From Caballeronia catudaia (lineage in GTDB: Bacteria; Pseudomonadota; Gammaproteobacteria; Burkholderiales; Burkholderiaceae): 64,000 nt of DNA. The first letter of the stretch is position 1. Every line of letters starts with the position of its first letter. This document shows positions 21,002 to 28,069 of the stretch, piece by piece. The notes under the pieces were generated by a model, which was given only the letters and a program-made list of their open reading frames with translations, searched no databases and was not told where the DNA came from. The translations under genes and the position numbers were made by a program. The stretch spans positions 291,931 through 355,930 of the forward strand of contig NZ_FCOF02000002.1 of assembly GCF_001544755.2 (NCBI RefSeq), written 5' to 3'.

Positions 21002-22063
21002 TCAGGCGGTTTCGTACCAACGTCGCGATCGATTGACGACGCCTACGACCAGCAGCATGACCGGCACTTCGATGAGCACGCCGACGACCGTCGCGAGTGC
21101 CGCACCCGAGTGAAAACCGAACAGGCTGATCGCGGTGGCGACCGCGAGCTCGAAGAAATTACTCGCGCCGATCAGGCTCGACGGCCCCGCGACGCAGTGC
21201 GCAACACCCAGGCGGCGGTTCAGCAGGTAAGCGAGCCCCGAATTGAAGAACACCTGGATAAGGATCGGAACGGCGAGCATCGCGATCACGAAAGGCTCCC
21301 TGACAATCGCTTCGCCCTGAAATCCGAACAGCAGCACGAGCGTCGCGAGCAGCGCGGCGATCGACCACGGTCCCAGGCGCGCGACCGTGCGCCTGAAACG
21401 CCCTTCGCCGCGCGAGAGCAGACGCTTGCGCAGCCATTGCGCGAGCAACACGGGAATGACGATGTACAGGCCGACCGAGACGATCAGCGTGCCCCACGGC
21501 ACCGTGATCGAGGATAGCCCGAGCAACAGCGCCACCAGCGGAGCGAACGCGACCACCATGATCGCGTCGTTGAGCGCGACCTGCGAGAGCGTGAAGTACG
21601 GATCGCCCTTGCACAGTTGCGACCATACGAAGACCATCGCCGTGCAAGGCGCGGCCGCCAGCAGAATCAGGCCCGCGATGTAGCTGTCCAGTCGATCGGC
21701 AGGTAGCCAGCCAACGAACACATGCCGCACGAAGATCCAGCCGAGCAGCGCCATCGAGAATGGCTTGACGAGCCAGTTCACCAGCAAGGTCACGCCGATG
21801 CCGCGCCAGTGGCTGCCGACTTGCGCGAGGGCGGAGAAGTCGATCTTGATCAGCATCGGGATGATCATCACCCAGATCAACACGCCGACCGGCAGATTGA
21901 CCTGCGAGATTTCCATGCCGCCGATCGCGTGAAAAAGCTCCGGAAAAAGCTGTCCCAGTCCGATGCCTGCAGCGATGCACAGCGCGACCCAGATCGTCAG
22001 ATAGCGCTCGAAAAGGCCGATCGACGGTGTTGCGTCGATACGCGCGGTGTCCGTCGTGCTCAC
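21002..22063 (-). CDS. acr3: Arsenite efflux permease Acr3
   Basis: The 353-residue protein belongs to the ACR3 (BART) family, with ten hydrophobic segments. The transport motif [13 protein letters not shown] contains the essential Cys of segment 4, and the Glu of the [16 protein letters not shown] motif is present. It expels As(III) and is the main resistance determinant here. I place the start at GTG 22063: it gives the normal length, has GGGA upstream, and overlaps the stop of the preceding small gene as GTGA. The ATG at 22126 would add 21 residues. Confidence 0.93.
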   Translation of the reverse strand: MSTTDTARIDATPSIGLFERYLTIWVALCIAAGIGLGQLFPELFHAIGGMEISQVNLPVGVLIWVMIIPMLIKIDFSALAQVGSHWRGIGVTLLVNWLVKPFSMALLGWIFVRHVFVGWLPADRLDSYIAGLILLAAAPCTAMVFVWSQLCKGDPYFTLSQVALNDAIMVVAFAPLVALLLGLSSITVPWGTLIVSVGLYIVIPVLLAQWLRKRLLSRGEGRFRRTVARLGPWSIAALLATLVLLFGFQGEAIVREPFVIAMLAVPILIQVFFNSGLAYLLNRRLGVAHCVAGPSSLIGASNFFELAVATAISLFGFHSGAALATVVGVLIEVPVMLLVVGVVNRSRRWYETA

Positions 22064-22203
22064 CGGATTTCCCGACGGGTGGCTTGCGGACCGCACGTAT
22101 CCAGATTGGCGGCGGGCGAACAACATGCGGTGGCCTCCGAAGCTCGATCGCGCGACTGTCCATACACATCCTGAACCGACACGTGAATATGAATGCGCTT
22201 CAT
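22060..22203 (-). pseudogene. Remnant of arsI/cadI (C-As lyase family) with an internal in-frame deletion
   Basis: A 47-residue frame between arsR and acr3. It begins M-K-R-I-H-I-H-V-S-V-Q-D, like the first strand of ArsI/CadI vicinal-oxygen-chelate proteins. It ends with a Cys-rich tail, A-S-E-A-T-A-C-C-S-P-A-A, like the ArsI C-terminus. The roughly 100 residues that should hold the metal site and the Cys pair are missing. Its ATG overlaps the arsR stop (ATGA), and its TGA overlaps the acr3 GTG (GTGA), so translational coupling is preserved. It is probably non-functional as a lyase and may serve only to couple translation. The assignment rests on the two ends, recalled from the family. Confidence 0.65.
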
Positions 22204-22532
22204 GCCGAATCTCCGCAGCAGTTCGATGAGCCGCTCGCCGCGCAAGGCGCGCCCGCGCAGCAGTTGTCCGTGAGGAAGCCCAAGAGGTTGCTCATGGCTT
22301 CGAAATTTGCGGTGTAGAAAACGTATCGGCCTTCCTGCCGCGCGCTGACGAGCTCCGCGTGCGAGAGATCCTTGAGATGGAACGAGAGGCTCGACGGTGC
22401 AAGCCCGACTTGCTGTGCGATGTCACCAGCGGCCATGCCCTCGTGGCCGGCCACTACGAGCGTTCGGAAGATCGCGAGACGCGATTCATGAGCGAGCGCG
22501 CCGAGCGCGCGAACAACGAGTTTGGAGTCCAT
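22200..22532 (-). CDS. arsR: ArsR-family arsenic-responsive repressor
   Basis: A 110-residue winged-helix repressor. The DNA-binding helix-turn-helix lies around G-D-I-A-Q-Q-V-G-L-A-P-S-S-L-S-F-H-L, then the wing R-Q-E-G-R-Y-V-F-Y. The C-terminus holds two cysteine groups (N-C-C-A-G-A-P-C and N-C-C-G), a layout used for As(III) binding in C-terminal-site ArsR proteins. Binding of As(III) would release it from the operator upstream and turn on the operon. The start at 22532 gives the family length. Its stop overlaps the arsI remnant start. Confidence 0.9.
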   Translation of the reverse strand: MDSKLVVRALGALAHESRLAIFRTLVVAGHEGMAAGDIAQQVGLAPSSLSFHLKDLSHAELVSARQEGRYVFYTANFEAMSNLLGFLTDNCCAGAPCAASGSSNCCGDSA

Positions 22533-22561
22533 GCTCGCAACGATAACGCGCTCGCTTTTAT

Positions 22562-22581
22562 ATTTCAATAAATATCGAAAT
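22562..22581. promoter_or_regulatory. Probable ArsR operator
   Basis: ATTTCAATA (22562-22570) and TATCGAAAT (22573-22581) form an inverted repeat with one mismatch around two bases, about 30 bases upstream of arsR. It is AT-rich in a GC-rich context and adjoins a minus-strand TATAAA at 22557-22562. The position suits an autoregulated ars promoter; binding is inferred. Confidence 0.6.
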
Positions 22582-22622
22582 GACGCTGTGCGTTCGATGA
22601 GCCGCACGGCGCGCGATAAACG

Positions 22623-24482
22623 TTAAGCCGGAACCGAAGCCAGCGCCGCCGCCGTTGCTTCGATGACCTCGCGCCATTGCCCCGGCGCGCGCTGACGCAC
22701 GAGCCGCGCGCGCGGATACCACACGGTTGCGTCCGCATCGACGCCCCAGCGCCAGTCGGCGGCGAAGGGCAGCATCACCCATGCCGGTTTGCCGAGGGCG
22801 CCCGCGAGGTGCGCGACGGACGTATCGACGGACACCACCGCGTCGAGCCGGTCGACGATCGCGCCCGTGTCCGCGAAGTTCTCGAGACGTGCCTCGAGCA
22901 GGTGAATCGACTTCGTGTTGCGATGCGCGCGCAGCACGTCGCGCTCGCGGTCGGTGACGAACGGCTGGAGCACGACCCAGTCGATACCTTCGAGAGCGAA
23001 CAGCGGCCCCAACTCGGTGACTTCGACGGAGCGCGTCTCGCCCGGCTGCATCCGTCCCGACCACGTTATGCCGATCTTGCGCCGTGCCTGGCCGCCGATC
23101 GAGCCGCGCCATTTTCTGCGGTAATCGGCGGGCACGACGAGATACGGCGCGCGCGCCGGAATCGCATCGGGCGAGGTCATGCCGAGTGCGAGCGGCAGGC
23201 TGAGCAGCGGGCAAAAGGCGTCGGCGGGCGTCGGGACGCCATCCGACTTGCTTTTCAGTTCGACGCGCGCCGCATGCGCGGCAGGCGCGAGCAGCGGCAC
23301 GAGCGCGGGTTGCACTTCCAGAACCAGCTTGCCGGCGAGCTTCGCCGCGAACGGCACGAAGCGCGCGAACTGCAGGGTATCGCCGAATCCCTGCTCGGCG
23401 CGCACGAGCAAGGTGCGGCCCGGCATCGGCTCGCCGTTCCAGCGCGGCAAGCGCGGTGCGGGTTCGCTGCCCGGCGTCTGCAGACGCCACTCGTAGGCGG
23501 AAAGTCCGCGGGCGTAGTCGCCGATGGTCAGCAGCGCGAGGGCGCGGTTCAGATGCGCGGCGGGCATCGCGGGATCGATACGCAATGCCTGATCGAACGC
23601 GCGCAGCGCCGCGCGGTGCGCGCCGAGCGCGAGATGCGTATTGCCGAGACAAAGCCACGCGACGCCGTATTTCGGATCGAGCCCGACCGCGCGCTCGAAG
23701 TGCGGCACGGCTTCGTCGTGACGGCCGAGTTTGGCGAGCGCGTGCCCGAGCCCGAAATACCCCGGCGCGAAATGCGGTTGCAGCGCCACGGCCTTGCGCA
23801 GTACGGGCAGCGCGTCGTCCGGATGACCGTTCGCATCGAGCAGATTGCCGAGATTGAAATGCGCGGCGGCGTAGTTCGGCTCGACGTCGAGCGCGGCGCG
23901 AAAGTGCGCGATCGCGCCGAGCGTGTCGCCGAGCGCGTTCAGCGCCATGCCGAGGTTGTTGTGCGCGCCGGCATGGCGCGGACGCAGCGCGAGCGTACGC
24001 CTGAAGGCGTGCGCGGCATCCTTGAAGCGGCGCAGCGACGAGAGCGCATTGCCGAAGTTGTTCCACGCGGCCGGATCGTCGGGCTGCAGGCGCAGCGTCT
24101 TCTCGAACGCATCGGCGGCGTCTTCGTGACGGCCGGCCGCCGTGTACGCGTTGCCGAGGTTGTACTGCGCGATCGGGAAGCCCGGCGCGAGCGTCAGCGC
24201 GTTGCGAAAGCGCTCGATGGCGTCGTCGAGGCGGCCGAGCGCCTTCAGCGCATTGCCGAGATTCAGTTGAAGGCCGGCATCGGTCGGGCGCAGGTCGACG
24301 GCGCGGCGCACGAGCTCGGCCGCCTCCGCGTGCTGGCCTTGTTGATGGCGCAGCACGCCGAGGTAGTGCAGTGCGTCGACGTGGTGAGGTTCGGCGGCGA
24401 GCGCGGCCTGATAGTCGCGCTCCGCGTCGGTCAGGCGGCCGTCACGATGGGCCGCGAAACCGCGGGCGAATACGGTGTCCAT
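22623..24482 (-). CDS. Tetratricopeptide repeat protein with C-terminal glycosyltransferase-like domain
   Basis: A 619-residue protein. Residues about 1-330 are nine to ten TPR units, each with the A-x-x-x-x-G-N-A/L pattern, for example Y-N-L-G-N-A-Y-T-A-A-G-R-H-E-D-A. From about residue 390 a GT-B-like domain follows (V-R-A-E-Q-G-F-G-D-T-L-Q-F-A-R-F-V), closing with V-V-S-V-D-T-S-V-A-H-L-A-G-A-L-G-K-P. This is close to the family 9 heptosyltransferase donor-site motif. Such proteins resemble O-GlcNAc transferases in layout, and the acceptor and sugar are unknown. I start at ATG 24482, where the first TPR begins. The arsR gene lies just downstream but is separately regulated. Confidence 0.8.
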   Translation of the reverse strand: MDTVFARGFAAHRDGRLTDAERDYQAALAAEPHHVDALHYLGVLRHQQGQHAEAAELVRRAVDLRPTDAGLQLNLGNALKALGRLDDAIERFRNALTLAPGFPIAQYNLGNAYTAAGRHEDAADAFEKTLRLQPDDPAAWNNFGNALSSLRRFKDAAHAFRRTLALRPRHAGAHNNLGMALNALGDTLGAIAHFRAALDVEPNYAAAHFNLGNLLDANGHPDDALPVLRKAVALQPHFAPGYFGLGHALAKLGRHDEAVPHFERAVGLDPKYGVAWLCLGNTHLALGAHRAALRAFDQALRIDPAMPAAHLNRALALLTIGDYARGLSAYEWRLQTPGSEPAPRLPRWNGEPMPGRTLLVRAEQGFGDTLQFARFVPFAAKLAGKLVLEVQPALVPLLAPAAHAARVELKSKSDGVPTPADAFCPLLSLPLALGMTSPDAIPARAPYLVVPADYRRKWRGSIGGQARRKIGITWSGRMQPGETRSVEVTELGPLFALEGIDWVVLQPFVTDRERDVLRAHRNTKSIHLLEARLENFADTGAIVDRLDAVVSVDTSVAHLAGALGKPAWVMLPFAADWRWGVDADATVWYPRARLVRQRAPGQWREVIEATAAALASVPA

Positions 24483-24558
24483 GACGGAAAAACTTCTGGC
24501 CGGAAAAGCAAACCCCGCATTTTCCCACATCGGCGGCACCGGTCCTTCAGAAGCGCGG

Positions 24559-24588
24559 TTGACATGTTGCGGCGAAGGCACTTAACAT
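24559..24588 (+). promoter_or_regulatory. Sigma-70 promoter of the metal-resistance pair
   Basis: A perfect TTGACA at 24559-24564 is followed after 18 bases by TAACAT at 24583-24588. The -10 element lies inside the palindromic operator, so repressor binding would block polymerase. The start point would be near 24595, leaving a leader of only about 10 bases before the ATG. Confidence 0.7.
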
Positions 24589-24610
24589 ATGAACAGTTAT
24601 TCATATGTTA
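24583..24610. promoter_or_regulatory. Perfect palindromic operator for the ArsR/SmtB-family regulator
   Basis: TAACATATGAA (24583-24593) and TTCATATGTTA (24600-24610) are perfect 11-bp inverted repeats around CAGTTA. The form matches SmtB/CzrA-type operators (ATATGAA...TTCATAT). It covers the -10 box on one side and the start codon of the regulator gene on the other. Confidence 0.85.
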
Positions 24611-24964
24611 GTCCCAACCGTGTCATCCGATTCCGCATCCTCCACTGGCGCAAACACGTCCGACGACCGCGTCGTGCCGCTCGCCGATCTGTTTCGCCTG
24701 CTCGGCGATCCCACGCGCCTGCGCATCGTGCTCGCGTGCGTCGAACAGAAGCGCGCGGTCGGAGCGATTGCGGAATTGCTCGGGCTGTCGGCGTCGCTGG
24801 TGAGCCATCATCTGCGTCTGCTGCGCGCGGCGCGGATCGTGCGCGCCGAGCGCCAGGGTAAGCAGGTGTTCTACGTCGCCGCCGACCGCCACATCAGCGC
24901 GATGCTCGGCGAAATGCTCGAGCACGTCGCCGAGCCGCAGGCCGAAGCCACGGATATCGAATGA
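24605..24964 (+). CDS. ArsR/SmtB-family metalloregulator of the CDF exporter
   Basis: A 119-residue repressor with a winged-helix core: L-A-D-L-F-R-L-L-G-D-P-T-R-L-R-I-V, the recognition helix region L-S-A-S-L-V-S-H-H-L-R-L-L, and the wing R-Q-G-K-Q-V-F-Y. The C-terminal helix has H-I-S-A-M-L-G-E-M-L-E-H, with His and Glu spaced like alpha-5 metal ligands of zinc or cobalt sensors. It sits 36 bases before the CDF exporter, as in dmeRF pairs. The only ATG in frame, 24605, lies inside the operator and has no ribosome binding site; a GTG at 24620 is an alternative start. Confidence 0.85.
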   Translation: MLVPTVSSDSASSTGANTSDDRVVPLADLFRLLGDPTRLRIVLACVEQKRAVGAIAELLGLSASLVSHHLRLLRAARIVRAERQGKQVFYVAADRHISAMLGEMLEHVAEPQAEATDIE

Positions 24965-25000
24965 CCACCATCAAACCACGCGCACCACGATGAACACGCC

Positions 25001-25990
25001 ATGAGCACCCATCGACACGAAGAACACGAACATCGGCACGATCACGCGCATGGCGGGCACGAAGGCCATGACCACGCCTCGGGCGGCCATCATCATCACC
25101 ATGCGCCGCAGGAAGGGCAGGGCCGCACATTTGCGCTCGCGGTCGGGCTGAACGTCCTGATCGTCGTCGTGCAGGCCGTCTACGGCTTCCTCGCGCATTC
25201 GACCGCGCTGCTCGCCGATGCCGGCCACAATCTCTCCGACGTCCTCGGCCTGCTGCTCGCGTGGGGCGCCCTCTGGCTCGGCGCGCGCCGGCCGAACGCG
25301 CGCTATACGTTCGGGCTCGGCAGTTCATCGATTCTCGCGTCGCTCGCCAACGCCGCGCTGCTGCTGCTCGCGTGCGGCGCGATCGTGCTCGAGTCGGTCC
25401 AGCGGCTCATCAATCCGGCGCCCGTCGCGGGCCTCGACGTGTTCATCGTCGCGACCATCGGCATGGTCGTGAATGGTTTTTCCGCATGGCTCTTCATGCG
25501 CGGCAGCAAGGAAGACCTCAACGTGCGCGGCGCCTTCATGCACATGGCCGCCGATGCCGCGATTTCCGCGGCCGTCGCGGTGAGCGGCCTCATCATCCTG
25601 TTCACGGGCGCGAGCTGGCTCGATCCGCTGATGAGCCTGGTCGTCGTGTCGGTGATCGTCTACGGCACGTGGGGACTCGGCCGCGATGCAATGCGCCTCG
25701 CGATGGCCGCGGTCCCGCCGGGCGTGGACATGACGCGCATCACGAGCTATCTGACGGCGTTGCCCGGCGTGCGCGACGTCCACGACCTGCACGTCTGGGC
25801 GCTCTCGACGACCGAAAACGCAATCACCGTGCATCTGGTGATGCCGCAAGGCCATCCCGGCGATGAGTTCGTGCAGGGCGTCGTCGGGACGCTGCGCCGC
25901 GAATACGCGATGCATCACGCGACCGTGCAGGTCGAGTTCGGCGAAGCGTGCCAGGCGTGCGTGCTGAACGAGCGCGGCCACGGGCATTGA
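25001..25990 (+). CDS. Cation diffusion facilitator (Zn/Co/Ni-type metal exporter)
   Basis: A 329-residue CDF transporter. The N-terminus (residues 4-36) is exceptionally His-rich, with a run of five His, and probably buffers or senses metal. Six membrane segments follow, with the metal site residues in A-D-A-G-H-N-L-S-D (segment 2) and H-M-A-A-D (segment 5). The C-terminal cytoplasmic domain carries H-D-L-H-V-W-A-L and ends with C-Q-A-C and H-G-H. It exports divalent metal in exchange for protons. Coupling to an ArsR-type regulator suggests DmeF (cobalt/nickel) or CzcD/ZitB (zinc); the metal is not decided by the sequence. Confidence 0.9.
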   Translation: MSTHRHEEHEHRHDHAHGGHEGHDHASGGHHHHHAPQEGQGRTFALAVGLNVLIVVVQAVYGFLAHSTALLADAGHNLSDVLGLLLAWGALWLGARRPNARYTFGLGSSSILASLANAALLLLACGAIVLESVQRLINPAPVAGLDVFIVATIGMVVNGFSAWLFMRGSKEDLNVRGAFMHMAADAAISAAVAVSGLIILFTGASWLDPLMSLVVVSVIVYGTWGLGRDAMRLAMAAVPPGVDMTRITSYLTALPGVRDVHDLHVWALSTTENAITVHLVMPQGHPGDEFVQGVVGTLRREYAMHHATVQVEFGEACQACVLNERGHGH

Positions 25991-26032
25991 GCGGCGTACA
26001 CTAGAGCGCGTGACTTTCGGGAGGACCGACCG

Positions 26033-27769
26033 ATGTTCGCGCCAAAGCTGAATCCGAACGACAAGCTGGACGTCGCGCCCGTTCTGATCGCAGGCGCCGG
26101 TCCCACGGGCCTCGCCGCCGCGATGAGCCTCGCGCGCGCGCACATCCCGGTCAGGCTGGTCGATAAGGCGCGCGAGCCTTCGCCGTATTCACGCGCGATC
26201 GGCATACAGGCGCGCACGCTCGAACTCTTCGAGCAGCATCGCGTCGTCAAGCCGTTTCTCGAACTCGGTCATCGTGCGCGGGTGGCGAACCTCTATTCGA
26301 ACGGGCAGCGCCTCGCGCGCCTCGACTTCGATCCGCTGCAGACGCGTTATCCGTATCTGCTTTTTCTCGAACAATCGCAGACCGAACGCCTGCTCGCGGC
26401 GCACCTGGCGGGCTATCGCGTGAATGTCGAGCGCGGTGTCGAACTCGTCGATGTCTCGCAGGGCTCGGCCGGCTTGCAGGCCACGCTGCGCCATCCGAAC
26501 GGACGCGACGAACTGCTGCGGCCGTCATATCTGATCGCGGCGGACGGCGCGCACAGCTTCGTGCGGCATCGGCTCGGAATCGGCTTCGACGGCAAGACCT
26601 TCGAGCAAACCTTTCTGCTCGCCGATCTCCAGGCCGACTCCGACTGGCCCGACGACGAGTTCCATATCTTCGCGTCGGGCGAAGGCCTCGCCGCGCTCTT
26701 TCCGATGGGCGGCGACCGCGCGCGCCTTATCGCCGATCTGCCCGCGCCGGTCGCGAGCGCGGGCAACGCCGCCGAATTGAAGACAGGTCCGACGCTCGAT
26801 GAATGCCGGGCGCTCATCGCGCGGCGCGTGCATCATCGCGTGACGTTGTCGAATCTCACGTGGTCGTCGTACTTTCACCTGAACAGCCGCATGGTCGACC
26901 GGCTGCGCATGGAGCGCGTGTTTCTCGCCGGCGATGCGGCGCATGTGCACAGCCCCGCCGGCGCGCAGGGCATGAACACCGGCATTCAGGAAGCGTTCAA
27001 TCTCGGCTGGAAGATCGCGCGCATGCTCGCGGGCGGCGCGCCAGAGCGGCTGCTCGACACCTACCACGCGGAGCGTCATCCGATCGAGCGCGACGTGCTC
27101 AGGCAATCCAGCATGCTCACGCAGATGGCCGGCGCCGAGCACGGCCCGATGAAGCTGATGCGCGAGCACGTGATGCCCGCGCTCGCCGCGATCGGCCCGC
27201 TGCGCGACGCGATGCGGCGGACGGTGAGCGAGCTGTCGATCAACTACCGCAAGAGCCCGCTCACGCTCGAACGCCTGCTCGACGGCGGCCCGCGCGCAGG
27301 CGAGCGCGCGCCCGATGCACGCGTGCATGTCATCGACGGTCCGCTCGGGCGTCTGCCGGGCGTCGGCTGTCTGTACGATCTGCACGATCCCGGCTGCTTC
27401 TCGCTCTTTCTGCTCCTGAATCCGTCGGGCGAGGACGACATCGCGCTTGCGCCCGCGACCATCACCGTCGCGCACGCGATCGGCGAGCCGGACCTCGACG
27501 GCCTCGCTGCCTCCATCGAAACGATCATGCCGAACGCCGTGCGCGTGTGGCGCATCACCGATACGAGCGGCGAGGGCGCGCATTCGCTCACCGACAACTA
27601 CGGCCGCACGCGCCCCGCGTTCTATCTCGTGCGTCCGGATGGCTATATCGCGGCGCGCGGACGTGCGCCGTCGGATGTGCAAGCGCTCCTGCGTCACTGC
27701 GAAACGTGGTTCGGCGCGCACGACACGAGCACGGAGCGGCACGTCGAGCGCGAATATCGCGAAGACTGA
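26033..27769 (+). CDS. FAD-dependent aromatic hydroxylase (class A flavin monooxygenase)
   Basis: At 578 residues it has the length of the phenol-hydroxylase-like group. It shows the dinucleotide motif G-A-G-P-T-G-L at 21-27, and the D-G-A-H-S-F-V-R motif near residue 170. The FAD ribityl motif G-D-A-A-H-V-H-S-P-A-G-A-Q-G-M-N-T-G follows near 303. The last 170 residues resemble the thioredoxin-like tail of MhpA/PheA-type hydroxylases, ending A-R-G-R-A-P-S-D-V-Q-A-L-L. It would hydroxylate an aromatic ring using NAD(P)H and O2; the substrate is unknown and no ring-cleavage gene is adjacent. GGGAGGA precedes the start. Confidence 0.88.
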   Translation: MFAPKLNPNDKLDVAPVLIAGAGPTGLAAAMSLARAHIPVRLVDKAREPSPYSRAIGIQARTLELFEQHRVVKPFLELGHRARVANLYSNGQRLARLDFDPLQTRYPYLLFLEQSQTERLLAAHLAGYRVNVERGVELVDVSQGSAGLQATLRHPNGRDELLRPSYLIAADGAHSFVRHRLGIGFDGKTFEQTFLLADLQADSDWPDDEFHIFASGEGLAALFPMGGDRARLIADLPAPVASAGNAAELKTGPTLDECRALIARRVHHRVTLSNLTWSSYFHLNSRMVDRLRMERVFLAGDAAHVHSPAGAQGMNTGIQEAFNLGWKIARMLAGGAPERLLDTYHAERHPIERDVLRQSSMLTQMAGAEHGPMKLMREHVMPALAAIGPLRDAMRRTVSELSINYRKSPLTLERLLDGGPRAGERAPDARVHVIDGPLGRLPGVGCLYDLHDPGCFSLFLLLNPSGEDDIALAPATITVAHAIGEPDLDGLAASIETIMPNAVRVWRITDTSGEGAHSLTDNYGRTRPAFYLVRPDGYIAARGRAPSDVQALLRHCETWFGAHDTSTERHVEREYRED

Positions 27770-27793
27770 AAAAAGCCCTGCGGTGCAGGGCTT
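27769..27793 (-). terminator. Intrinsic terminator of the fds operon
   Basis: Read on the minus strand, AAGCCCTGC and GCAGGGCTT pair around ACC and are followed by TTTTTT. It lies 28 bases after the fdsD stop. The same bases overlap the stop of the convergent monooxygenase gene. Confidence 0.85.
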
Positions 27794-27820
27794 CGGTTCA
27801 AGACGATGCGATGAACGGTT

Positions 27821-28066
27821 TCATGCGGGCGCCGTCTTCGGCTGAAGGTCCGCTTTGTGCAGGTTGAGGGCCTCGCGCACGATCGGCGCCATCGTTGCGC
27901 TCGCTTCCGGATTGTCCAGCGCGGCGAGAATCGCGAGCCGCATGCGCGGCTCCCAGAAGCGGCGGATATGATCCGCGACGCTATCGACGGCTTCGGCGCG
28001 GTCCGGCATCGAATCGAAAAATTCGCCGATGCGGTTCGCCATCTCGATCAGGTTATCGACATCCAT
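27821..28066 (-). CDS. fdsD: Formate dehydrogenase delta subunit FdsD
   Basis: An 81-residue protein matching the FdsD family: M-D-V-D-N-L-I-E-M-A-N-R-I-G-E-F-F at the start and H-I-R-R-F-W-E-P-R-M-R in the middle. FdsD is needed for active NAD-dependent formate dehydrogenase and is thought to assist cofactor insertion or assembly. It starts 3 bases after the fdsA stop with AGGAAAG upstream, and is the last gene of the operon. Confidence 0.93.
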   Translation of the reverse strand: MDVDNLIEMANRIGEFFDSMPDRAEAVDSVADHIRRFWEPRMRLAILAALDNPEASATMAPIVREALNLHKADLQPKTAPA

Positions 28067-28069
28067 TTT

